Shown here one piece after another: positions 57,430 to 64,000 of a DNA stretch of 64,000 nucleotides. The notes beneath the pieces are model-generated. The model searched no databases and was not told the DNA's origin. It was given only the letters and a program-made list of their open reading frames with translations. The position numbers and the translations under genes are program-made. Source of the stretch: Ariolimax columbianus (lineage: Eukaryota > Mollusca > Gastropoda > Stylommatophora > Arionidae); contig JAVGWX010000003.1 in the NCBI GenBank assembly GCA_036924085.1, positions 121,210,264 to 121,274,263 on the forward strand. The letters run 5' to 3'. Numbering within the stretch: the stretch's first letter is position 1; each line of letters begins with the position of its first letter.

Positions 57430-58395
57430 TATATCTTGTTAAGCTCTTTCTTTCTTTTAATGAAATCTTCTTTAAAAAAAAATTGTTTACAGCCCAGAAA
57501 ATTAGTGTCTTTTGTTGTTAGATCTCTATAGCAATACTCTTTCATTTAGTCTATTATCATATAAGATGATGTCCTTCTGTCACTCCCTCTTAGACTATAC
57601 TCATCTAGTACTAATTGTCCCTATCATAAAATGCAGTTTTGCCTGTTTCTTATTTTTCTTGTATCTTTCTCTTTAAACCTTTCAGTATTTTTTTTATTAT
57701 CCTTTTTTAAGCATTAATTTTGTGTAATTTTTGTAAATGTTTATTTCATTTTATTTTTGACATTTAAAATAACATTTTGAGCTTTCCTGGTAGAACTTCA
57801 ACTAAGATAACGAAATGATCACTACTGAAGACTATATTAAGTATGGTTTGAGCAAATTGGTATTGCATGGTTTTGACATATGACAAGAGGGCCTCCAAAC
57901 TATTCAAGCCACTGCATGAGCCTGTTAGTTTAGACAGCAGGACTTCAGAGCAAGAAGTAGATTAAGGAAAATATGAAGTGATGGTGTTAAAAAAACTGCA
58001 GAGACTTGATTTTAACATAACAAGGGCCACAGAAATGACATGGGAAAGATTGCATGCACACACACACACACACAAAAACCCAAAACACCCAACCCTTCCA
58101 ACATTTCACTCTTCACATGTGTGTCCAAGTGGGGCAGAGTCTGCCATACAAGGATTGGACTTTACAGTCAAATGAAATCACACATCTTGCAGCACAAGTC
58201 AAATGATGTTGCCATCTTCGCTTGCGATGAGCAACTATTATAATTGGATAGATCAGATGATCTTTACATTTATTTTGAATGTCTAGATATTGCATGTTAT
58301 GGTTGTAACAATTATTATAATCAATCAAAACCTTCTCAACTCCCTGAGGAGCATAGGCCTTCAACAAGTTCAAACACTGAACTGTCGCTATCTGT
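57430..58395. other. sequence after exon 15, little recognised
   Basis: T-rich start, a (CA)n run at 58056-58074. No polyadenylation or exon signal that can be trusted. Confidence 0.45.
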
Positions 58396-58399
58396 TGAA

Positions 58400-58540
58400 G
58401 TTTTTGTGGCTTAAAGTTTCTACAGGATGGACTAGCCATCCCATGCCCAATCCTTCTTAGTTGCCTGCTACGACATGCCTGGCAGGTTGCAGTGTTACTA
58501 TTCTTTACTCCACTTTTGGGCCTCGATAATATTCAGACAA
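58400..58540. repeat. dispersed-repeat fragment
   Basis: gtttctacaggatggactag, ctgctacgacatgcctggca, tgttactattctttactcc, shared with 38790 and 42745. Confidence 0.6.
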
Positions 58541-58621
58541 ATTGCTATAATATTCAACGTACATTTTCATATGCAACCTAAATGTTTCAAAATTTGCTTG
58601 TAAGTATTTCTTCTTTTACAG

Positions 58622-58643
58622 CCAGAATGGTTAAAAATGATGG
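58622..58643 (+). CDS. candidate TRPM microexon (weak)
   Basis: A 22-nt segment between a strong acceptor (tttcttcttttacag) and a good donor (G|GTATGT) would encode PEWLKMMG in the phase left by exon 15. This is position and splice-signal evidence only. No homology is recognised. Confidence 0.25.
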
Positions 58644-58803
58644 GTATGTGCTTTTCATACGAGACTGGCAAAGTATAGCTGGGAACACATACTCAATCTG
58701 GTCTATTACTTTAGAATCATTTGACTTGTAGAACTAACGTAGTCTATTCATTTACTAATTTATGCTGGTCTCATGGACAGAAATTAGGAAGTAGTTCTTC
58801 ATT

Positions 58804-59060
58804 GACAGAAAGTACATATGGTTCGGACTTTTCTTTGTCAAAGAGTGGTGAATGCTTGGAATGCATTGCGACAGAAAGTACATATGGTTCGGACTTTTCT
58901 TTGTCAAAGAGTGGTGAATGCTTGGAATGCATTGCCACAGGAAGTAGTGGAGGCAGGGACATTTAATGCATTTAAGAATAGATCGGATGCACATAGCTTT
59001 TAGAGCAAGGAAATGTCAATGAAACTGGTTGTTTACAGACTCTGCATAGTTTACTAGTGG
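58804..59060 (+). repeat. LINE-T 3' tail (+) with internal 66-bp duplication
   Basis: gtggtgaatgcttggaatgc and aactggttgtttacagactc identify LINE-T. A 66-bp segment starting gacagaaagtacatatggtt occurs at 58804 and again at 58870, nearly identical. Confidence 0.88.
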
Positions 59061-59204
59061 TGCTGTTCTTTACTGTTAGTTATATTGCTCAGGTATACAT
59101 ATTTATGAGTAAATTAAAATATTCCACCATATATAATCCACACTCACACTGGAGATATCCAGATCCCTTGATTAGGGAGGAAAGAATAAAACCACTTACT
59201 TTAC

Positions 59205-59850
59205 CAAGGGTATGGCTGGCACTCATACTAGCGATATTGCTGGAACTCATACTAAGGATATGGCTAGCAATCATGCTAAGGATATTGCTAGCATTCATAC
59301 TAACGATATGGCTAGCACTCATACTAAGGATATTGCTAGCACTCATACTAAAGATATTGCTGGCACTCATACTAAAGATATTGCTGGCACTCATACTAAG
59401 GATATTGCTAGCACTCATACTAAAGATATTGCTGGCACTCATACTAAGGATATTGCTAGCACTCATACTAAGGATATTGCTAGCACTCATACTAAAGATA
59501 TTGCTGACACTCAAACTAAGGATATGGCTAGCACTCATACTAAGAATATTTTTGGCACTTAAACTAATGATATTTCTGGCACTCATACTAAGGATATTTT
59601 TGGCACTCATACTAAGGATATGGCTAACACTCATACTACGGATATTTCTGGCACTTAAACAGGATATTTCTGGCACTTAACCAGGATATTTCTGGTACTT
59701 AAACAAAGGATATTTCTGGCACTCATACTAAGGATATTTCTTGCACTTAAACAGGATATTTCTGGCACTTAACCAGGATATTTCTGGCACTTAAACTAAC
59801 GACATTTCTGGCACTCATACTAAGGATAAACTTTGGCAACATACTAGCAA
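59205..59850. repeat. 24-bp satellite, about 26 copies
   Basis: Unit ctagcactcatactaaggat plus attg, decaying to the right. The period of eight codons yields Leu/Ile-rich artefactual frames on plus and Ser/Met-rich ones on minus. Confidence 0.95.
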
Positions 59851-59929
59851 TGAGACAGACAGACTCATAGAGTACTACAGAACCCTCTACTAAAAAAGCA
59901 CATAAATGATTTGGTGGAGTTGTCTTACA

Positions 59930-60295
59930 TTAAGGCCATCTGTGATGTTGACCTGAAAGTAGTTGTCCTACATTAAGGCCATATGTAGTATTGCTCCCCA
60001 AGTAGTTATCTTATGTTAAGGTCATCTGTAGTGTTGACACCACCCCCCTCCCCCAAGTAGTTATCCTATGTTAAGGTCATCTGTAGTGTTAACCCCCAAG
60101 TAGATGTCTTACATTAAGGTCATCTGTAGTGTTAACCCCCAAGTAGATGTCTTACATTAAGGTCATCTGTAGTGTTTACCCCCAAGTAGATGTCTTACAT
60201 TAAGGTCATCTGCAATGTTGTCACCACCTAGTTGTCTTATGTTAAGGTCATCTGTAGTGTTGACCCCCAAGTAGTTGTCCTGTGTTATATCTATT
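59930..60295. repeat. ~43-bp tandem array, about 8 copies
   Basis: Units containing acattaaggtcatctgtagt and cccccaagtag. Confidence 0.92.
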
Positions 60296-60336
60296 ATGTT
60301 GACTTCATGCCCTTATTTAAATAAATTAACTAATCT

Positions 60337-60640
60337 TCTTCTTTGCCGTTTGTCCTGAAAAGGACACTGTGTCATATTTTACAGTGAAGCTGCAATATCT
60401 GCCCCTCTCGCCCCATCACATCCAATTTCTACTGGCTTTTTTTGGTAGCGTATTTGCCTTTCCATTGCGATCCATAATCCCTTAGCCAGACTACACTAGT
60501 GCAGCCTGTTTCCAGGTCGCAACTTGGATGCGGAATTGAGTCTTAGTCAGCTGTGGTTTGCTGACCAAGATGAAAGCAGCCAGGTATGAGTCTCCGGCTG
60601 CTGTCAGCTCATTCACTGTGCTGCATCATTGGCCTGAAAA
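60337..60640 (+). repeat. family A dispersed repeat (+)
   Basis: cctgaaaaggacactgtgtc to cattcactgtgctgcatc. Confidence 0.88.
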
Positions 60641-60789
60641 TAAAGTAATAATAATATTAATTATGGCATTCATAAACGTTCTTTGAAATTATAAATTTAT
60701 AAATACCATATTTATATGACATCAATCAAGGATGCACCTCAATTTATTCCGAATTTTTTATACAAAATTATAAACATAAAAATAAAGTC

Positions 60790-61205
60790 TCCACACTTTC
60801 ACCTACCTTAACAATATTATTTGTGGATGACTGAGCTCAGCACTTTCACCTACCTTAACCAAATGTTTTGTGAATGACTGAGCTCAGCACTTTCACCTAC
60901 CTTAACCAAATGTTTTGTGGGTAACTGAGCTCAGTACTTTCACCTACCTTAACCAAATGTTTTGTGGGTAATTGAGCAGTACTTTTACCTACCTTAAACA
61001 AATGTTTTGTGGGTGACTGAGCTCAGTACTTTCACCTACCTTACCTAGATGTTTTGTGGGTGATTGAGCAGTACTTTCACCTACCTTAACAAAATGTTTT
61101 GTGGGTGACTGAGCTCAACACTTTCACCTACCTTACCTAGATGTTTTGTGGGTGACTGAGCTTAGCACTTTCACCTACCTTAACCAAATGTTTTGTGGGG
61201 AACTC
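60790..61205. repeat. ~47-bp tandem array, about 9 copies
   Basis: Units cactttcacctaccttaacc, then aaatgttttgtgggtgactg and agctcag. Confidence 0.93.
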
Positions 61206-61209
61206 AGTG

Positions 61210-62260
61210 ACATGTAGATCGTCTTGACCACTTATGATCTGAATTTTTACTTTTACAAGAGATAGACACAGTAAGTCTACTCTCAAATTTACACTCATCC
61301 TACCAGTTGGGGCTGCAGCTTGTACAGTATATCAAGGTTTTTGAAATATTGCATGCAGACTTTAACAGCAATTTTCTTTTTCACTGTTGTAACTAACTTT
61401 AATTTATATATTTAATTCAGAGGTTATGTACACGAGTACAGTTTACTATTTAACATAGATAACCTTCCTCTGGATGTTAGAATAGGTCTATGATAAACAT
61501 GGCCTTCGGTCTCCAGGACACACGGTAAATATTTGAGACTTTTTTCAGGAAGAAAATAGTATCTACGACGCTGAAATTTATGGTAAGTTAAAATATTGCT
61601 AGGAATCTGATTATACATTTTTGCATCTTCTTTGTATGACATTTTGTATTATCAGTATTATTCAGTTCTCTCTTTCTGTAGTTATGTCTACTTGTAGGGC
61701 TAACTGTAAGCCTTGAGATAATGCTAGCTAGCAAACTCTTCATTAAAACTGATCACAGTTAGATGTCAGTTTGCACAAAATGTTCATTTTTCTCAGTGCA
61801 TCAACATATTTTTTTACATTAATATTTGCAATGTTGGTTTTTTTGTTTGTTTGGTTGTTTGCACCGGTAAATGAGAATCATCAGGTTTTATATACATAAA
61901 TGTTATTGATATATCAAGAGACCTACAACTGAAACCTACAATGAAGGTAATTGGTGAAGAGTAGTGACACAATGAATTGGCACTGATAACGAGTAAAGAA
62001 GGAAACACTTTAAGAGTTGGACAAGAATAAGTCTGTTGAAGTGAACATCCTAGACTATGTAAATAGAAAATCTTGGAAATCATTTGCACCTGCAAAGCCC
62101 AAGAAGACAATCTAGTGTAGGTTGTTGTTGGGAGCTACCATTGTCCTCTGTTTTAATGGAAAGAAAAGGAAAAAGTCATTTCACCTGTGGCCAGCATTCA
62201 TTGGCAAAAAGAACTTACTAAAAACAACATTTGACTACCTGGCAGTAGACTTGTTTGAAT
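61210..62260. other. non-coding sequence, nothing recognised
   Basis: AT-rich. Short frames only. Confidence 0.5.
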
Positions 62261-62267
62261 ACCAGGA

Positions 62268-62636
62268 TTTGGGATCAAGATGCTGGACAGTGCATGAGCT
62301 GTAATGGTCAGCGAATCAAAGTTGACTGCTAGTATCAGGGCAAACAAACCAACGCTGCCAAGACCCCTCCACATTTCCATACAGTGATCCTGGATAACAG
62401 GCTGCAGCAGAGCAGACTAGCTAAGGAGAAGGGATCAGAGATGGAAGGTTAACCCGATACCCAAAAATGCCTGCTAAAGTCGTATGTGTCGGACCGAAAG
62501 GTGCAAATATCACAGTCGAGCTGTAAACTACGACACAATGCATTCCGTTCTCCAGATAGCATGCTTGCAAAGCCCATTCAGGACTTGGTAGCTGGAGTTT
62601 GAGAACCAATGACAGAGAGGAAGAAGAAAAAGAATA
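62268..62636 (-). repeat. family A, nearly complete copy (-)
   Basis: Reverse complement of the 45003-45335 copy: gggatcaagatgctggacag at one end, gaagaagaaaaag at the other. The only minus-strand family A copy seen. Confidence 0.88.
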
Positions 62637-62914
62637 CCAGTATTCCAAACAAAGGAGATGGATCATGCTATCAGACACTTTCTAATGTTAAGTCGTCATC
62701 GTTTATGAGATTGGGTGCCTCGTTTTTTAATTTCTGCCTTTTTCATAACTCAGAGAAAACAGAACTTAAGTAACCATTTCTACAGCTGGGTGTGCCACAA
62801 AGCATGATGATCCTTTTTCTGTAAGAGAACATTGCGTTAACAGCTCTGTCTTTCATGCACCCACACAAATCAGATTCCATTTATGATATATTTTTTCTGT
62901 CTTATGATCCCCGA

Positions 62915-63115
62915 GTGGATCCCTTTGTCCCTTACTGGAGAGGAAAGAATAGAACTACCTCCATGCACGTAGTAAAGCCATTTAAAGAGAGTTGTGCATA
63001 AGGCTAACAACCTCATCGTGTAAAATAATTGCTACAGAAACCACCTCTGCAAAAGCTCACAAAGAGCTGCTTTGGCGCAGTCTTCCTACAAGAGATTAAC
63101 TGTAGTCTGTACAAT
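62915..63115. repeat. dispersed repeat shared with 12895 and 44745
   Basis: cccttactggagaggaaaga, ggctaacaacctcatcgtgt, gaaaccacctctgca. Confidence 0.65.
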
Positions 63116-63144
63116 GACCTCAGCAGTAAGAAGGCTATCTGAGA

Positions 63145-63480
63145 CCCCTTAAAGATAATAATCGTGACTGACGTACAAGCCGTACTTCAGAAGGGATGGC
63201 TGAGGTACGAGTGGATAGCAGCTGTTGAGGCCTCAAACCTCCAGGGGTTGACATGGATCTACTGTCCAGGTCATGCTAAGGTTCAGGACAACGAAAGAGC
63301 TGACATCTTGGCTTCACAAGCTCCCATCATGGGCACGTTAGTGATGGATAGGAATGACATTTTGAAATGAATCAATGAGCATAGTGGAGCACATGAGAGG
63401 ACGGAGCAGGAGAGTGTACAACTAGCGAGCTACAGGGACCATCAGCATCCAGACCCTGCACCAGAGACTGAGAGAGACTG
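63145..63480 (+). pseudogene. LINE RNase H C-terminal fragment (+)
   Basis: 63164-63370: IVTDVQAVLQKGW, then LTWIYCPGHAKVQDNERADI, the last RNase H block (W.YCPGHAGV.GNERAD in relatives, here with Gly to Lys and Gly to Asp changes). Stops follow. A different lineage from LINE-N. Confidence 0.8.
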
Positions 63481-63639
63481 AGCACCTTTGGGTATGCGCG
63501 GAGTGCAGTGACGTCAATTCTTAGAAACAGAAACAGGCTATAGTGACAAAGAGAGATGAAGGCGACTTTTGCTTCAGGGGCATTATGAGAAAGAATTGTA
63601 AGACTTTGAAACTTGGCCACTAATGAACTTAAATACAAG

Positions 63640-64000
63640 GCGTGTTCAAGTGAAACCAGACCAAACTGCAACAAGTGAACATATGTACGATGTGCATGAT
63701 GACGTCACTTCTGATGTAAACAGCACATACCAACCGTCAAGTTTCCAATAATTCCATATCCAGAGTTGATCATATAGCAGTGATTCAGTTTCAAACAGCT
63801 GAAGGATGTTGACCAGTTGACATTCATCGCAGAATACAGGAAGTGTATGGGGACAAAAGTGTGTTGAAGACAACAGGAAGAACTGGACAACGATGTTTAA
63901 AGAAGGATGTGAGTTAACACAACAAATGCGCCTGACCTGGTCTCTGAAGATCTTTCGTTAACTCATGTCCTTCTTTAGACATTGTTGTCCAGTTCTTCAC
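63640..64000 (+). mobile_element. mariner-like remnant with HTH relic (truncated by window)
   Basis: The start gcgtgttcaagtgaaacc is like a transposon end. About 63775-63870 reads AVIQFQTAEG, then a stop, then DIHRRIQEVYGD, the N-terminal helix-turn-helix of mariner-type transposases (A.IKF...EG....EIHRRL..VYGD). A foldback begins inside it. Confidence 0.6.
63877..63998. repeat. 42-bp inverted repeat (foldback)
   Basis: Arms 63877-63918 and 63957-63998 are reverse complements with about four mismatches, separated by 38 bp. The outer ends read gaagaactggacaac. Confidence 0.9.

Noticed and set aside
59057..59680. 207-codon Leu/Ile-rich frame resembling membrane helices
   Set aside because: It is an eight-codon periodic reading of the 24-bp satellite, also open on the other strand.
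1..61205. Idea that array periods are preferentially multiples of three
   Set aside because: 24, 33, 42, 63 and 102 are, but 19, 22, 25, 29, 35, 41, 47, 49 and 52 are not. No visible trend.
57426..64000. Search for alpha-kinase or NUDT9-like exons downstream of exon 15
   Set aside because: No matching motif in any frame. If such a domain exists it lies beyond the window.

Overview
This is an AT-rich, intron-dense animal genomic window. One host gene can be supported: a plus-strand TRPM-family cation channel (TRPM1/3/6/7-like group) that enters from the left and leaves on the right. Fifteen exons between 1690 and 57425 join without a single phase conflict into 3351 nt (1117 codons). They run from the cytosolic region before the membrane domain, through S1-S6 with the pore, the TRP helix and the coiled coil, into a long Ser/Thr-rich tail. 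The N-terminal TRPM homology regions lie upstream of the window. The end of the protein (a stop codon, and any C-terminal enzyme domain) lies downstream. The channel sequence, the large introns and the repeat content suggest an invertebrate, plausibly a mollusc; that is inference.

Layout: 1-1689 is a 49-bp tandem array and SINE copies. Exon 1 is at 1690-1821. Intron 1 (1822-21138, 19.3 kb) holds a decayed mariner with a minisatellite inside it, an inverted SINE pair, a CR1-like LINE fragment, microsatellites, a tRNA-like pseudogene and a 22-bp satellite. From 21139 to 57425 there are fourteen exons separated by introns of roughly 1-5 kb. These introns are filled with 5'-truncated LINEs, a hAT transposon with recognisable ends, SINEs and more than a dozen different tandem arrays. 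After 57425 come more satellites, dispersed repeats, a LINE RNase H fragment and, at the window edge, a second mariner-like remnant with a foldback.

Repeat labels used below. Family A is a ~330-bp dispersed repeat without tRNA boxes. S1 is a tRNA-derived SINE (Met-tRNA-like head, ~230 bp). S2 is a second tRNA-like SINE (~250 bp). Family E is a ~350-420-bp dispersed repeat. LINE-T is a CR1-like LINE whose 3' end carries a TTAAG-type tail. LINE-N is a LINE with an RNase H domain. LINE-R is an RTE-like or related LINE recognised by the ending WNPQGKR.

The most interesting structure is not a second gene but the way tandem duplication touches the channel gene and its repeats. Four splice junctions of the TRPM gene are themselves tandemly duplicated, one of them in frame. 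An inverted, diverged copy of exon 5 sits in intron 3. At least three minisatellites can be traced to the piece of transposable element from which they grew. No bacterial, phage, CRISPR or operon-type content is present.
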